The translations under genes and the position numbers were made by a program. From Microbacterium gubbeenense DSM 15944 (GTDB lineage: Bacteria > Actinomycetota > Actinomycetes > Actinomycetales > Microbacteriaceae), in the NCBI RefSeq assembly GCF_000422745.1, contig NZ_AUGQ01000006.1, positions 124,001 through 188,000 on the forward strand: a stretch of DNA of 64,000 nt, read 5' to 3'. Numbering within the stretch: the stretch's first letter is position 1; each line of letters begins with the position of its first letter. Shown here piece by piece: positions 7,215-20,860 of the stretch. The notes under the pieces were generated by a model that saw only the letters and a list, made by a program, of their open reading frames with translations, was not told where the DNA came from and ran no database searches.

Positions 7215-9302
7215 ATGCAGACCACACGCAGCGTTCGCCCGTTCGAGGTCGTCAGCGACTACACGCCGTCCGGCGACCAGCCGGCGGCGATCGCCGACCT
7301 CGCGCAGCGCATCAACGCCGGCGAGACCGACATCGTGCTGCTCGGTGCGACGGGCACGGGAAAATCGGCGACGACCGCGTGGCTCATCGAGCAGATCCAG
7401 CGCCCGACGCTCGTGCTCTCGCACAACAAGACGCTGGCGGCGCAGCTCGCGAACGAGTTCCGCGACCTCATGCCCAACAACGCGGTCGAGTACTTCGTGT
7501 CGTACTACGACTACTACCAGCCCGAGGCATACGTGCCGCAGTCCGACACCTTCATCGAGAAGGACAGCTCGATCAACTCCGAGGTCGAGCGCCTGCGCCA
7601 CGCGACGACGAACTCGCTGCTGAGCCGTCGCGATGTCGTCGTGGTCAGCACGGTCTCGTGCATCTACGGCCTCGGGTCGCCCGAAGAGTACCTGCGCTCG
7701 CTCGTTGCGCTGCAGGTGGGCGAGCGCTACGACCGCGACGCGCTGATCCGCCACTTCATCGACATGCAGTACAACCGCAACGACGTCGACTTCTCGCGCG
7801 GCAACTTCCGGGTGCGCGGTGACACGATCGAGATCATCCCGGTGTACGAGGAGAACGCGATCCGCATCGAGCTGTTCGGCGATGAGATCGAGCAGATCCT
7901 CAAGCTGCACCCGCTTACGGGCGAGGTCATCGAGAAGCTCGACGCCGTCGCGGTCTTCCCCGCGACGCACTATGCCGCTGGCGCCGACACCGTCGCCCGC
8001 GCGATCAAGACGATCGAGGTCGAGCTCGAGGAACGGCTCAAGGAATTCGAGCAGCAGGGCAAGCTGCTCGAGGCGCAGCGCCTCCGCATGCGCACGACGT
8101 TCGACCTCGAGATGTTGCAGCAGATCGGGTTCTGCTCGGGCATCGAGAACTACTCGCGCCACCTCGACGCCCGCGAGCCCGGTGAACCGCCGCACACGCT
8201 GCTCGACTTCTTCCCCGACGACTTCGTGATCGTCATCGACGAGTCGCACGTCACGGTTCCGCAGATCGGCGCGATGTACGAGGGCGACGCCTCGCGCAAG
8301 CGCACGCTCGTCGAGCACGGCTTCCGCCTGCCGAGCGCCCTCGACAACCGCCCGCTGCGCTTCGACGAGTTCAAGGAGCGCATCGGCCAGACTGTGTACC
8401 TCTCGGCCACGCCCGGGCGATACGAGATGGGCATCGCCGACGGCGTCGTCGAGCAGATCATCCGCCCGACGGGCCTCGTCGACCCGCAGATCGTCGTGAA
8501 GCCGAGCGACGGGCAGATCGATGACCTGCTCGAGGAGATCCGCGTGCGCGCGGAGAAGGAAGAGCGCGTGCTCGTGACGACGCTCACGAAGAAGATGGCC
8601 GAGGAGCTGACGGACTTTCTCGACGAGCACGGCGTGCGCGTGCGCTACCTGCACAGCGACGTCGACACGCTGCGACGGGTCGAGCTGCTCACCGAACTGC
8701 GCCAGGGCGTGTACGACGTGCTCGTCGGCATCAACTTGCTGCGCGAGGGCCTCGACCTGCCCGAGGTGTCACTCGTGGCGATCCTCGACGCCGATAAGGA
8801 GGGCTTCCTGCGCAGCGACACGTCGCTCATCCAGACGATCGGCCGCGCCGCTCGAAACGTGTCGGGCGAGGTGCACATGTACGCCGACCGCATCACCGAC
8901 TCGATGAGGCGCGCGCTCGACGAGACCGATCGGCGCCGTGAGATTCAGGTCGCCTACAACCTCGAGCACGGCATCGACCCGCAGCCGCTGCGCAAGAAGA
9001 TCGCCGACATCACCGACGCGCTCGCGCGAGAGGAAGCGGACACAGCGGAGCTGCTCGGCACGCGCAAGAAAGATCCGCGCGTCAAGGACGGCGGGCGCGG
9101 GCGCGCCGCAGCACCCATCAAGAAGCACGCCGGAATCGGGGCCGAAGGAGCCGATCAGCTCGAGGAGGCGATCGCCGACCTCACGAGCCAGATGGTGCAG
9201 GCCGCGGAACAACTCAAGTTCGAGCTGGCGGCCAGGCTGCGCGACGAGGTGCAGGACCTCAAGTATTCGCTGCGCCAGATCGAGAAGGCCGGTCACGCGT
9301 AG
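7215..9302 (+). CDS. uvrB: Excinuclease ABC subunit B
   Basis: 695 residues. UvrB is loaded by UvrA at bulky DNA lesions, opens the helix and recruits UvrC for nucleotide-excision repair. Seen: Walker A GATGTGKS near residue 40, the damage-probing beta-hairpin region [19 protein letters not shown], helicase motif II IDESHVT, the late motif IGRAARN, and a C-terminal UVR coiled-coil (about 650-690) that contacts UvrC. An insertion of charged residues near 620-645 ([13 protein letters not shown]) is a linker. Downstream lie uvrA and uvrC, so all three subunits are encoded together. Confidence 0.97.
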   Translation: MQTTRSVRPFEVVSDYTPSGDQPAAIADLAQRINAGETDIVLLGATGTGKSATTAWLIEQIQRPTLVLSHNKTLAAQLANEFRDLMPNNAVEYFVSYYDYYQPEAYVPQSDTFIEKDSSINSEVERLRHATTNSLLSRRDVVVVSTVSCIYGLGSPEEYLRSLVALQVGERYDRDALIRHFIDMQYNRNDVDFSRGNFRVRGDTIEIIPVYEENAIRIELFGDEIEQILKLHPLTGEVIEKLDAVAVFPATHYAAGADTVARAIKTIEVELEERLKEFEQQGKLLEAQRLRMRTTFDLEMLQQIGFCSGIENYSRHLDAREPGEPPHTLLDFFPDDFVIVIDESHVTVPQIGAMYEGDASRKRTLVEHGFRLPSALDNRPLRFDEFKERIGQTVYLSATPGRYEMGIADGVVEQIIRPTGLVDPQIVVKPSDGQIDDLLEEIRVRAEKEERVLVTTLTKKMAEELTDFLDEHGVRVRYLHSDVDTLRRVELLTELRQGVYDVLVGINLLREGLDLPEVSLVAILDADKEGFLRSDTSLIQTIGRAARNVSGEVHMYADRITDSMRRALDETDRRREIQVAYNLEHGIDPQPLRKKIADITDALAREEADTAELLGTRKKDPRVKDGGRGRAAAPIKKHAGIGAEGADQLEEAIADLTSQMVQAAEQLKFELAARLRDEVQDLKYSLRQIEKAGHA

Positions 9303-9385
9303 CGCGAGCGACAGCGGGGCACTCAAGCTCCTCCGACGAATCGCGACACTCAGTCGATGTCGAGCCGCACGAACAAAGTTTCGAA

Positions 9386-9391
9386 TAGGAT
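9386..9391 (+). promoter_or_regulatory. -10 box of leaderless promoter (uvrA)
   Basis: TAGGAT, 7 nt, then GTG 9399. This spacing is a main reason for preferring the GTG over the upstream ATG at 9357. Confidence 0.45.
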
Positions 9392-9398
9392 AGAGCCC

Positions 9399-12287
<2,889 letters not shown>

Positions 12288-12289
12288 CC

Positions 12290-14146
12290 GTGACGGCGCA
12301 GCTTCCGTACAAGCCGGCGACGGGGGAGATCCCGACCAACCCGGGCGTCTACCGGTTCCTCGGCGCAGACGGCCGCGTGCTCTACGTCGGCAAGGCGAAG
12401 AACCTGCGGCAGCGGCTGTCGAACTATTTCGCGCCGTTGCACACCCTGCACGAGCGCACGCGCCGCATGGTCACGACGGCAGTGAACGTCGAGTGGACGG
12501 TCGTTCCCACCGACGTCGATTCCCTGCAGCTCGAGTATCAGTGGATCAAGCAGTTCGACCCGCCGTTCAACGTCAAGTACCGCGACGACAAGTCGTACCC
12601 GTTCCTCGCCGTGACCCTCGCCGACGAGGCCCCTCGGGTCATGGTCACGCGCAACCGCAAGATCCGCGGGGCGAAGTACTTCGGTCCGTACCCCAAGGTG
12701 TGGGCCGTGCGCGACACGATCGACCTCATGCTCAAGGTGTTCCCGATCCGCACGTGCAGCGACTCGTCGTACAAGCGCGCGATGACCTCGGGCAAGCCGT
12801 GCTTCCCCGGCCAGATCGGCAAGTGCGGCGGGCCGTGCTCCGGGCGCGTGTCGATCGAGGAGCACCGCGCGATCGTCGGTGACTTCGTCGCCTTCATGCA
12901 GGGCGGCGACGAGCGCTTCGCCCGCGAGGTGATGGCGCGCATGAAAGAGGCCGCCGCAGCCCTCGACTTCGAGAGCGCCGCCGTGTACCGCGACCAGCTC
13001 GAGTCGATCGACGCCGTGCTCACCAAGAGCGCGCTCGTACTGCCCGACAACGAAGACGCCGACCTGTTCGGCCTCGCCGAGGACGAGCTCGACGCCGCCG
13101 TGCACCACTTCGTCATCCGCGGCGGCCGGGTGCGCGGGGCGAGCTCGCAGACCGTCGACAAGGAGCTCGACATCACGAGCGCGGATCTCGTCGAACAGAT
13201 CCTGCAGCGCGCGTACGGCGATGCGGACGCGGCCGACGTCCCTCGGCGCGTGATCGTCCCCTTCCTGCCCGACGCCCACCTCGAGCTCGAACAGTTCCTG
13301 GCCGCGAGGCGGGGGCGCCGCGTCGAGATCCAGGTCGCTCAGCGCGGCCAGCGCGCCGAGCTGATGCGCAACGCGACGCTGAACGCCACGCAGGCGCTCG
13401 TGCGCCACAAGACCAAGCGCACGAGCGACTACTCCACGCGCACGCAGGCCCTGGCAGATCTCCAGGAGGCGCTCGGCATGACGGAGGCGCCCCTGCGCAT
13501 CGAGTGCTACGACATCTCGCACCTGCAGGGCACGAACGTCGTCGGTTCGATGGTGGTCTTCGAGGACGGCCTGCCGCGCAAAGACCAGTACCGGTCGTTC
13601 TCGATCGCCGAGACCACCGACGACACCGACAGCATGCACCAGGTGCTCACCCGCCGCCTCGCGCGACTCGACGACCCGCAGGAGGACGAGCCGACGGGGC
13701 GTCCTCGGTTCTCCTATCCTCCCCAGCTGCTTCTCGTCGACGGCGGCCAGCCGCAGGTGAACGCCGCGGCTCGCGCGCTCGCGGAGTCGGGGCGCACCGG
13801 GATCGCGCTCGCAGGCATCGCGAAAAGGCTCGAGGAGCTCTGGCTTCCGGGCGACGACTATCCCGTGATCCTGCCGCGCACGTCCGAGGCGCTCTACCTG
13901 GTGCAGCGACTGCGCGACGAGGCGCATCGCTTCGCGATCGTGCACCAGCGCAAGAGGCGGCGGCGCGACATCCGCTCGATCCTCGCCGAGATCCCGGGTC
14001 TCGGCGAGGCGCGCATCAAGGCGCTGCTCACCCACTTCGGGTCTGTTACGGCGTTGCGCGGCGCGACGGTCGAGCAGATCGAGGAATTGCCGGGCATCGG
14101 CCCGAAGCTTGCGGCAACGATCCACGCGCATCTCGCGCGCGGATGA
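12290..14146 (+). CDS. uvrC: Excinuclease ABC subunit C
   Basis: 618 residues, GTG start 2 nt after uvrA. UvrC makes both incisions flanking a UvrB-bound lesion. Domains in order: GIY-YIG nuclease ([20 protein letters not shown], near 14-33) for the 3' cut, a Cys-rich region ([13 protein letters not shown]), the UVR motif near 205-240, an RNase H-like nuclease beginning around [12 protein letters not shown] for the 5' cut, and tandem helix-hairpin-helix motifs at the C-terminus ([18 protein letters not shown]). Together with uvrB and uvrA this completes the nuclease. Confidence 0.97.
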   Translation: MTAQLPYKPATGEIPTNPGVYRFLGADGRVLYVGKAKNLRQRLSNYFAPLHTLHERTRRMVTTAVNVEWTVVPTDVDSLQLEYQWIKQFDPPFNVKYRDDKSYPFLAVTLADEAPRVMVTRNRKIRGAKYFGPYPKVWAVRDTIDLMLKVFPIRTCSDSSYKRAMTSGKPCFPGQIGKCGGPCSGRVSIEEHRAIVGDFVAFMQGGDERFAREVMARMKEAAAALDFESAAVYRDQLESIDAVLTKSALVLPDNEDADLFGLAEDELDAAVHHFVIRGGRVRGASSQTVDKELDITSADLVEQILQRAYGDADAADVPRRVIVPFLPDAHLELEQFLAARRGRRVEIQVAQRGQRAELMRNATLNATQALVRHKTKRTSDYSTRTQALADLQEALGMTEAPLRIECYDISHLQGTNVVGSMVVFEDGLPRKDQYRSFSIAETTDDTDSMHQVLTRRLARLDDPQEDEPTGRPRFSYPPQLLLVDGGQPQVNAAARALAESGRTGIALAGIAKRLEELWLPGDDYPVILPRTSEALYLVQRLRDEAHRFAIVHQRKRRRRDIRSILAEIPGLGEARIKALLTHFGSVTALRGATVEQIEELPGIGPKLAATIHAHLARG

Positions 14147-14155
14147 GGCTATCGA

Positions 14156-14161
14156 TAGTCT
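14156..14161 (+). promoter_or_regulatory. -10 box of leaderless promoter (rapZ)
   Basis: TAGTCT, then 6 nt (gatggg), then GTG 14168. An overlapping palindrome ATCGAT lies just upstream. Confidence 0.4.
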
Positions 14162-14167
14162 GATGGG

Positions 14168-15046
14168 GTGAGCACGAACAGCGAGACCCGCGGCGAGGTT
14201 CTGGTTGTCACGGGCATGTCCGGTGCCGGCCGGTCGACGGCGGCGAACGCCCTCGAGGACCGCGGGTGGTACGTCGTCGATAATCTGCCGCCGCAGATGA
14301 TGCGCCCCCTTCTCGAGCTGGCCGGCCGCGTCGACGGGCAGCTCCCGAGGGTCGCGGCCGTCGTCGACGTGCGCGGCGGCGAGCTGTTCGCCGACCTCGC
14401 GCAGATCGTGTGGCAGCTGCGCGAGGCGAACAACCTGCGCATCATCTTCCTCGACGCGAGCGACGAGCAGCTCGTGCGCCGCTTCGAGCAGGTGCGCCGC
14501 CCGCACCCGCTGCAGGGCGACGGCACGCTGCTCGACGGGATCCGCGAGGAGCGCCGGCAGGTGCAGGGGATCCGCGAGCGCAGCGACATCACGATCGACA
14601 CGACTCACCTGAACGTCCATCAGCTCGCGAATCGCATCGCGGAGATGTTCGAGGGCGACGACACCCCGCGCCACCGCGTGACGATCATGAGCTTCGGCTT
14701 CAAATACGGTCTGCCCGCCGACGCCGACCTCGTCGCCGACATGAGGTTCCTGCCGAACCCGTTCTGGAACGACGACCTGCGCGCGCTCACGGGAGAGGAC
14801 GCGCGGGTGCGGGAGTACGTGCTCGCACAGGAGGGCGCGACCGAGTTCCTCGACGCGTACATGGCCGCGATCCGGCCGATCCTCGCCGGCTACCAGCGCG
14901 AGAACAAATCGCACTCGACGATCGCGATCGGGTGCACGGGCGGTAAGCACCGATCGGTCGTGATGGTCCGCGAGCTCGGCGATCGGCTGCGCGGTGACCC
15001 GGGCATCCAGGTCAGCGTCAAGCACCGGGATCTCGGGCGGGAGTAA
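14168..15046 (+). CDS. rapZ: RapZ/YvcJ-family nucleotide-binding protein
   Basis: 292 residues. The family comprises P-loop NTPases with a C-terminal RNA- or metabolite-binding domain; in E. coli RapZ directs small-RNA decay in cell-wall precursor control, while its role in actinobacteria is less defined. The P-loop reads GMSGAGRST near residue 15, with Arg in the place of the usual Lys, followed by the family motif GWYVVDNLP. The C-terminal domain carries FGFKYGLP, DMRFLPNPFW and IGCTGGKHRSV. Normally yvcK separates this gene from whiA; here whiA follows directly. Confidence 0.93.
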   Translation: MSTNSETRGEVLVVTGMSGAGRSTAANALEDRGWYVVDNLPPQMMRPLLELAGRVDGQLPRVAAVVDVRGGELFADLAQIVWQLREANNLRIIFLDASDEQLVRRFEQVRRPHPLQGDGTLLDGIREERRQVQGIRERSDITIDTTHLNVHQLANRIAEMFEGDDTPRHRVTIMSFGFKYGLPADADLVADMRFLPNPFWNDDLRALTGEDARVREYVLAQEGATEFLDAYMAAIRPILAGYQRENKSHSTIAIGCTGGKHRSVVMVRELGDRLRGDPGIQVSVKHRDLGRE

Positions 15047-15161
15047 GACATTCATAACCCCGCACGCTGAGAGTTCGACCCCGGAATCGGGCTGCACCTC
15101 CAGGTAGGCTGGTGTCCCGCTCCCACTGGAGCCAACCAGCCCCTTGAGACCGAGGAGATCC

Positions 15162-16142
15162 GTGGCACTGACCAAGGATGTGAAGGCCGAGCTCATCGCC
15201 GTACGCGACCCGCGACCGAACGTCCGCGTCGCCGAGACGACCGCACTCTTGCGCTTTGCGGGCGGCCTGCACTCGATCGCCGGCCGCGTCGCGGTCGAAG
15301 CCGAGGTCGACGACCGCCGGCTCGCGATCCGCACGGCCCGCGACATCGCCGAGATCTATGGCGTTCGCCCCGAGCTCGCGCACATCCAGGCGTCCGGCGC
15401 GCGCGAGGGCGAGCGCTTCGCCGTGCGCGTCGTGAACGGCGGCGAGACCCTCGCCCGTCAGACCGGCCTGCTCGACAACCGCCGCCGCCCCGTGCGCGGC
15501 CTGCCGAACAAGCTCACGACCGGCAACCGCGACGACCTCGCGGCGATCTGGCGCGGCGCGTTCCTCGCCGCCGGCAGCGTCTCCGAGCCCGGTCGCTCCG
15601 CGTCGCTCGACATCGCCTGTCCCTCGGGAGAGGCAGGAATGGCGCTCGTCGGCGCCGCGCACCGCATCGGCATCCAGGCCAAGCAGCGCGAGGTGCGCGG
15701 CGTGCCGCGCGTCGTCGTGCGCGACGCCGAGGCGATCCGAGCCATGCTGCTCGCGATGGGCGCGGTCCAGGCCGCGTCGAGCTGGGACGAGATGCGCCAG
15801 CGCCGCGAGGTGCGAGCGGGCGTCAACCGTCTCGTGAACTTCGACGACGCGAACCTGCGCCGCTCGGCCCAGGCGGCCGTCGCGGCGTGCGCACGCGTGG
15901 AGCGCGCGCTCGAGATCCTCGGCGACGACGTGCCGGATCACCTGAAGCAGGCCGGCGATCTGCGCCTCGCGCACCGCGACGCGAGCCTCGACGAGCTCGG
16001 CCATCACGCCGATCCGCCGCTGACGAAGGATGCCGTGGCCGGCCGGATCCGCCGCCTGCTCGCGATGGCCGACAAGCGCGCGACCGCCGAGGGCCTCCCG
16101 GGCACGGAGTCTGCGGTTCCGACGCAGGAAACGGTCGCGTAG
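15162..16142 (+). CDS. whiA: DNA-binding regulator WhiA
   Basis: 326 residues from GTG 15162, preceded by GAGGAG five bases upstream; an earlier TTG at 15144 has no ribosome site. WhiA joins a degenerate LAGLIDADG homing-endonuclease fold to a C-terminal helix-turn-helix and acts with WhiB in cell-division and sporulation control. The N-terminal [14 protein letters not shown] and LLRFAGGLH match the family; the HTH lies about 280-320 ([25 protein letters not shown]). A 115-nt gap behind rapZ holds its own promoter region. Confidence 0.94.
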   Translation: MALTKDVKAELIAVRDPRPNVRVAETTALLRFAGGLHSIAGRVAVEAEVDDRRLAIRTARDIAEIYGVRPELAHIQASGAREGERFAVRVVNGGETLARQTGLLDNRRRPVRGLPNKLTTGNRDDLAAIWRGAFLAAGSVSEPGRSASLDIACPSGEAGMALVGAAHRIGIQAKQREVRGVPRVVVRDAEAIRAMLLAMGAVQAASSWDEMRQRREVRAGVNRLVNFDDANLRRSAQAAVAACARVERALEILGDDVPDHLKQAGDLRLAHRDASLDELGHHADPPLTKDAVAGRIRRLLAMADKRATAEGLPGTESAVPTQETVA

Positions 16143-16268
16143 CGAGACGAGTCGCGTTACGCGATGACATGAGCGTGCGCCGCGGCCTCCGGGGTCAGTA
16201 GGATGGAATAGTCCTTTCGGATCGATGTCCTCGTGTCCGAGAACCCGGTATAAGAGAGAAGGCGTCTC

Positions 16269-16895
16269 ATGGCCAAATACACTCTTCCCGAACTCAGCTA
16301 CGACTACGGAGCGCTCGAGCCGCATATCAGCGGTCGCATCATGGAGCTGCACCACTCGAAGCACCACAACGCGTATGTGGGGGGTGCTAACACCGCTCTC
16401 GAGCAGCTCGCCGAGGCGCGTTCCACCGGAAACTTCGGTTCGATCAACAAGCTCGAGAAGGACCTCGCGTTCAACCTCGGCGGTCACACGAACCACTCCA
16501 TCTTCTGGACGAACCTGACGCCCGAGGGCCAGGAGCGCCCCGAGGGCGAGATCGCTGCGGCGATCGAGGAGCACTTCGGCTCGTTCGACGGCTTCCAGGG
16601 CCAGTTCAACGCTGCCGCCCTCGGCATCCAGGGCTCCGGCTGGGCCGGCCTGTTCTGGGACTCCATCGGCCAGAACCTCATCGTGCAGCAGTTCTTCGAC
16701 CAGCAGTCGCAGTTCGCTGCGGGCACGGTGCCGCTGCTGCTGCTCGACATGTGGGAGCACGCCTTCTACCTCGACTACCAGAACGTCAAGGGCGACTACG
16801 TCAAGGCATTCTGGAACATCGTGAACTGGGAGAACGTGGCACAGCGCTTCACCACGGCTCGCGAGAAGACCGCGGGCCTGCTGATCGCTAACTGA
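16269..16895 (+). CDS. sodA: Superoxide dismutase, Mn/Fe type
   Basis: 208 residues, start ATG with GAGAAGG upstream. It dismutates superoxide in the cytosol. The four metal ligands are visible: His near 28 in [10 protein letters not shown], His near 80 in [10 protein letters not shown], and Asp plus His in [11 protein letters not shown]. Gln-containing GIQGSGW is of the kind usually linked with Mn preference, but metal use cannot be fixed from sequence alone. A TAGGAT box at 16199-16204 may be its -10, giving a leader of about 55-60 nt. It is monocistronic, ended by the hairpin that follows. Confidence 0.95.
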   Translation: MAKYTLPELSYDYGALEPHISGRIMELHHSKHHNAYVGGANTALEQLAEARSTGNFGSINKLEKDLAFNLGGHTNHSIFWTNLTPEGQERPEGEIAAAIEEHFGSFDGFQGQFNAAALGIQGSGWAGLFWDSIGQNLIVQQFFDQQSQFAAGTVPLLLLDMWEHAFYLDYQNVKGDYVKAFWNIVNWENVAQRFTTAREKTAGLLIAN

Positions 16896-18002
<1,107 letters not shown>

Positions 18003-18030
18003 GCTTCGGCCTCGATAACCGCACATGATC

Positions 18031-18075
18031 GAACGCCCGTCCGCCCCGCATCACAGCGCCGGCGGGCGGGCGTTC
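18031..18075 (+). terminator. Strong hairpin between gap and pgk
   Basis: GAACGCCCGTCCGCC (18031-18045) pairs with GGCGGGCGGGCGTTC (18061-18075), 15 bp with one G-T wobble and a 15-nt loop. No T-run follows, so it may be a partial terminator or RNA-stability element that sets gap above pgk expression. Confidence 0.5.
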
Positions 18076-18094
18076 GGCAAGAGATTGGCGATCA

Positions 18095-19312
18095 ATGACT
18101 CTTCGAACCCTTGACTCCCTCGGCGACCTCGCCGGCCGCCGCGTCTTCGTCCGCTGCGACTTCAACGTGCCGCTCGACGGCGATGGGCGCATCACCGACG
18201 ACGGCCGCGTGCGCGCCGCCCTCCCGACCCTGAAGGCCCTCGTCGCCGCCGGCGCGCAGGTCGTCGCGGCCTCGCACCTCGGCCGCCCGAAGGGATCCCC
18301 GGACCCGCAGTACTCGCTCGCACCCGTCGCCGCTCGCCTCGGCGAGCTGCTCGGCTCGCCCGTCGCGTTCGCGACCGACACCGTCGGATCCGCGGCGCAG
18401 GGCGTCGTCGACTCGCTCGAGAACGGCCAGGTCGCCGTGCTCGAGAACCTGCGCTTCAACGCGGGCGAGACGAGCAAGGACGACGCGGAGCGCCGCGCCT
18501 TCGCCGAGCAGCTCGCGGCGTTCGCCGATGTGATGGTCTCCGACGGCTTCGGCGTCGTACACCGCAAGCAGGCGAGCGTGTACGAGCTCGCAGAGCTCCT
18601 TCCCTCGGCCGCCGGCGAGCTCGTCGCGCACGAGGTCGGCGTGCTCGACAAGCTCCTCACCTCGCCCGAGCGCCCCTACACGGTCGTGCTCGGCGGATCG
18701 AAGGTCTCCGACAAGCTCGGCGTGATCGACAGCCTGCTGCCGCGCGTCGAGAAGCTGCTGATCGGCGGGGGAATGGCCTACACGTTCCTCGCCGCCGAAG
18801 GGCACGCGATCGGCAAGAGCCTCGTCGAGACTGACCAGATCGAGACGGCGAAGCGCTACATCGCTGAGGCCGCGGAGAAGGGTGTCGAGCTGCTCCTGCC
18901 GGTCGACAGCCTGATGGCCGAGTCGTTCTCGGCCGATGCCGGGTTCGACAATGCTGCGAGCGACGACCTCGAGGGCACGAGCTACGGATCGGACGCGCTC
19001 GGACTCGACATCGGACCCGCGACGGCGGAGCAGTTCGCCGCGGCGATCCGTTCGTCGAAGACGGTGTTCTGGAACGGCCCGATGGGCGTGTTCGAGTTCC
19101 CCGCATTCTCGGGCGGCACGAAGGTCGTCGCCGAGGCGCTGACCCAGACGGACGGCCTCACGGTCGTCGGGGGCGGTGACTCGGCGGCAGCCGCGCGCAC
19201 GCTCGGATTCGCTGACGACCAGTTCGGCCACGTGTCGACCGGCGGCGGCGCCAGCCTCGAATTCCTCGAGGGCAAGAAGCTTCCCGGACTGGAGGTCCTC
19301 GGATGGGCATGA
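18095..19312 (+). CDS. pgk: Phosphoglycerate kinase
   Basis: 405 residues. It transfers the acyl phosphate of 1,3-bisphosphoglycerate to ADP. Hallmarks: VFVRCDFNVPL at the N-terminus, SHLGRPKG, the hinge motif GGSKVSDKLGVID near 205, and the nucleotide-binding GGGDSAAAARTLG near the end. No strong Shine-Dalgarno is seen upstream of ATG 18095; the leader carries the hairpin behind gap. Its final codons overlap the tpiA start by 10 nt. Confidence 0.96.
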   Translation: MTLRTLDSLGDLAGRRVFVRCDFNVPLDGDGRITDDGRVRAALPTLKALVAAGAQVVAASHLGRPKGSPDPQYSLAPVAARLGELLGSPVAFATDTVGSAAQGVVDSLENGQVAVLENLRFNAGETSKDDAERRAFAEQLAAFADVMVSDGFGVVHRKQASVYELAELLPSAAGELVAHEVGVLDKLLTSPERPYTVVLGGSKVSDKLGVIDSLLPRVEKLLIGGGMAYTFLAAEGHAIGKSLVETDQIETAKRYIAEAAEKGVELLLPVDSLMAESFSADAGFDNAASDDLEGTSYGSDALGLDIGPATAEQFAAAIRSSKTVFWNGPMGVFEFPAFSGGTKVVAEALTQTDGLTVVGGGDSAAAARTLGFADDQFGHVSTGGGASLEFLEGKKLPGLEVLGWA

Positions 19313-20091
19313 CACGTACCCCGCTGATTGCGGGCAACTGGAAGATGAATCTCGACCACCTGCAGGCGGTCGCCCTCGTGCAGAAGCTGCACTGGAGCCT
19401 CAAGGACGCTTCGCACGAGTTCGACGACGTCGACGTGACGGTGTTCCCGCCGTTCACCGACCTGCGCAGCGTGCAGACGCTGATCGACGCCGACAAGATC
19501 CCGTTCGGCATCGGTGCGCAGGATCTCTCGGAGCACGACTCCGGCGCGTACACGGGCGAGATCTCGGGCGAGTTCCTCGCCAAGCTCAACATCGGATCGG
19601 TCATCATCGGCCACTCCGAGCGCCGCGAGTACCACGCCGAGGACGACCGGGTCGTCGCGGCCAAGACGCAGGCGGCCCTGAAGCACGGGCTCGTGCCTGT
19701 CATCTGCGTCGGCGAGACGAGCGAAGACCTCGAGAAGTTCGGCGCGAGCGCTGTGCCGGTCGGCCAGCTCGAGACGGCGCTCGAGAACGTGAATGCCGAC
19801 GCCGAGATCGTCGTCGCCTACGAGCCCGTCTGGGCGATCGGATCCGGTCAGGCGGCGACGCCCGAGCAGGCGCAGGACGTGTGCCAGAAGCTCCGCGACG
19901 TCATCCGCGCGAAGCTCGGCAACGCCGCGGCCGACGCGACGCGCGTGCTGTACGGCGGTTCCGTGAAGTCGAGCAACATCGCATCCTTCATGCGTGAGCC
20001 CGATATCGACGGCGCACTCGTCGGAGGCGGCAGCCTCAAGGTCGACGAGTTCAGCGCGATCGTGCGCTTCGGCAAGCACGTCGGAGTCTGA
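19303..20091 (+). CDS. tpiA: Triosephosphate isomerase
   Basis: 262 residues; interconverts dihydroxyacetone phosphate and glyceraldehyde-3-phosphate. AGNWKMN holds the catalytic Lys, IIGHSERREYH the catalytic His and AYEPVWAIG the catalytic Glu; GGSVKSSN and VGGGSLK form the phosphate grip. ATG 19303 is preferred because GGAGG lies eight bases upstream; ATG 19309 (ATGA overlap with the pgk stop) is the alternative, two codons shorter. Translation is coupled to pgk. Confidence 0.95.
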   Translation: MGMTRTPLIAGNWKMNLDHLQAVALVQKLHWSLKDASHEFDDVDVTVFPPFTDLRSVQTLIDADKIPFGIGAQDLSEHDSGAYTGEISGEFLAKLNIGSVIIGHSERREYHAEDDRVVAAKTQAALKHGLVPVICVGETSEDLEKFGASAVPVGQLETALENVNADAEIVVAYEPVWAIGSGQAATPEQAQDVCQKLRDVIRAKLGNAAADATRVLYGGSVKSSNIASFMREPDIDGALVGGGSLKVDEFSAIVRFGKHVGV

Positions 20092-20097
20092 TCGCTT

Positions 20098-20135
20098 CGC
20101 ACGGCTCGCGGGGCGGATGCGCCGCGAGCCGTGCG
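20098..20135 (+). terminator. Hairpin terminator after tpiA
   Basis: CGCACGGCTCGCGG (20098-20111) pairs perfectly with CCGCGAGCCGTGCG (20122-20135) around a 10-nt loop. No clear T-run; it lies directly before the secG promoter. Confidence 0.65.
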
Positions 20136-20141
20136 GCATCG

Positions 20142-20147
20142 TATACT
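20142..20147 (+). promoter_or_regulatory. -10 box of secG-rbpA
   Basis: TATACT, a near-consensus -10 element, 49 nt before the GTG of secG; the leader carries GGAAAGGG as a possible ribosome site. Confidence 0.5.
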
Positions 20148-20196
20148 TGAGGTTTGTGCGGCCTGACCGGGTCGCACGACGGAAAGGGCACATCGC

Positions 20197-20445
20197 GTGC
20201 AGATTCTCGAGATCATCCTGCAGGTCCTGCTCGGGCTGACGAGCCTCCTCCTGACGCTCTTCATCCTGATGCACAAGGGCCGCGGCGGCGGACTGTCCGA
20301 CATGTTCGGCGGCGGCATGTCGCAGGCGGCGAGCTCTTCTGGCTCCGCCGAGCGCATGCTCAACTACCTCACGATCAGCCTCGCGCTCGTGTGGTTCCTC
20401 TCGATCGTGGGACTCGGTCTCATCACCAAGTTCCAGGTGCTGTAA
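20197..20445 (+). CDS. secG: Protein translocase subunit SecG
   Basis: 82 residues with two hydrophobic helices (about 3-24 and 50-74), as expected for SecG, the small accessory subunit of the SecYEG channel in the plasma membrane. The loop HKGRGGGLSDMFGG is the family signature. GTG start. The stop TAA shares its last base with the rbpA ATG (TAATG), so the two are translationally linked. Confidence 0.93.
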   Translation: MQILEIILQVLLGLTSLLLTLFILMHKGRGGGLSDMFGGGMSQAASSSGSAERMLNYLTISLALVWFLSIVGLGLITKFQVL

Positions 20446-20801
20446 TGGCGCGCGGGAACGCGAGCGCGATCCGCGGAACGCGCATCGGATCCGGCCCCAT
20501 GGGCGAGCAGGATCACGGGCACCACGCCGAGCGCATCGAGATCACCTATTGGGACGCGTACGGAAACTCCGTCGAGCGCTCGTACTCGGCCGACGTGCCG
20601 GACGACGAGATCCCCGAGATCGTGGATCACCCGAAGTCGGGCCTGCCCGCCGGCCGCGACAAGGACAACCCGCCGGCTCCCAATAAGCTCGAGCCGTACA
20701 AGACGCACCTCGCCTACGTGAAGGAGCGCCGCAGCGACGAAGAGGGAGCCGAGCTCCTCGAAGACGCGCTGCAGAAGCTCCGCGAGAAGCGCGGACAGTA
20801 A
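20445..20801 (+). CDS. rbpA: RNA polymerase-binding protein RbpA
   Basis: 118 residues. RbpA is the actinobacterial general transcription factor that binds the housekeeping sigma factor and stabilises the open promoter complex. The N-terminal MARGNASAIRGTRIGSGP and the core YWDAYGNSVERSYSADVPDD with C-terminal THLAYVKERRSDEEGAELL match the family. Normal length. It overlaps secG by one base. Confidence 0.95.
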   Translation: MARGNASAIRGTRIGSGPMGEQDHGHHAERIEITYWDAYGNSVERSYSADVPDDEIPEIVDHPKSGLPAGRDKDNPPAPNKLEPYKTHLAYVKERRSDEEGAELLEDALQKLREKRGQ

Positions 20802-20810
20802 CAGCAGATA

Positions 20811-20851
20811 CGCCTGCGGCCCCATTCTATGGATGGGGCCGCAGGCGTTTT
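20811..20851. terminator. Bidirectional terminator between rbpA and opcA
   Basis: CGCCTGCGGCCCCAT (20811-20825) and its exact complement (20833-20847) form a 15-bp stem with a 7-nt loop, followed by TTTT on the plus strand. It separates convergent genes. Confidence 0.85.
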
Positions 20852-20860
20852 CGCGCGAGC

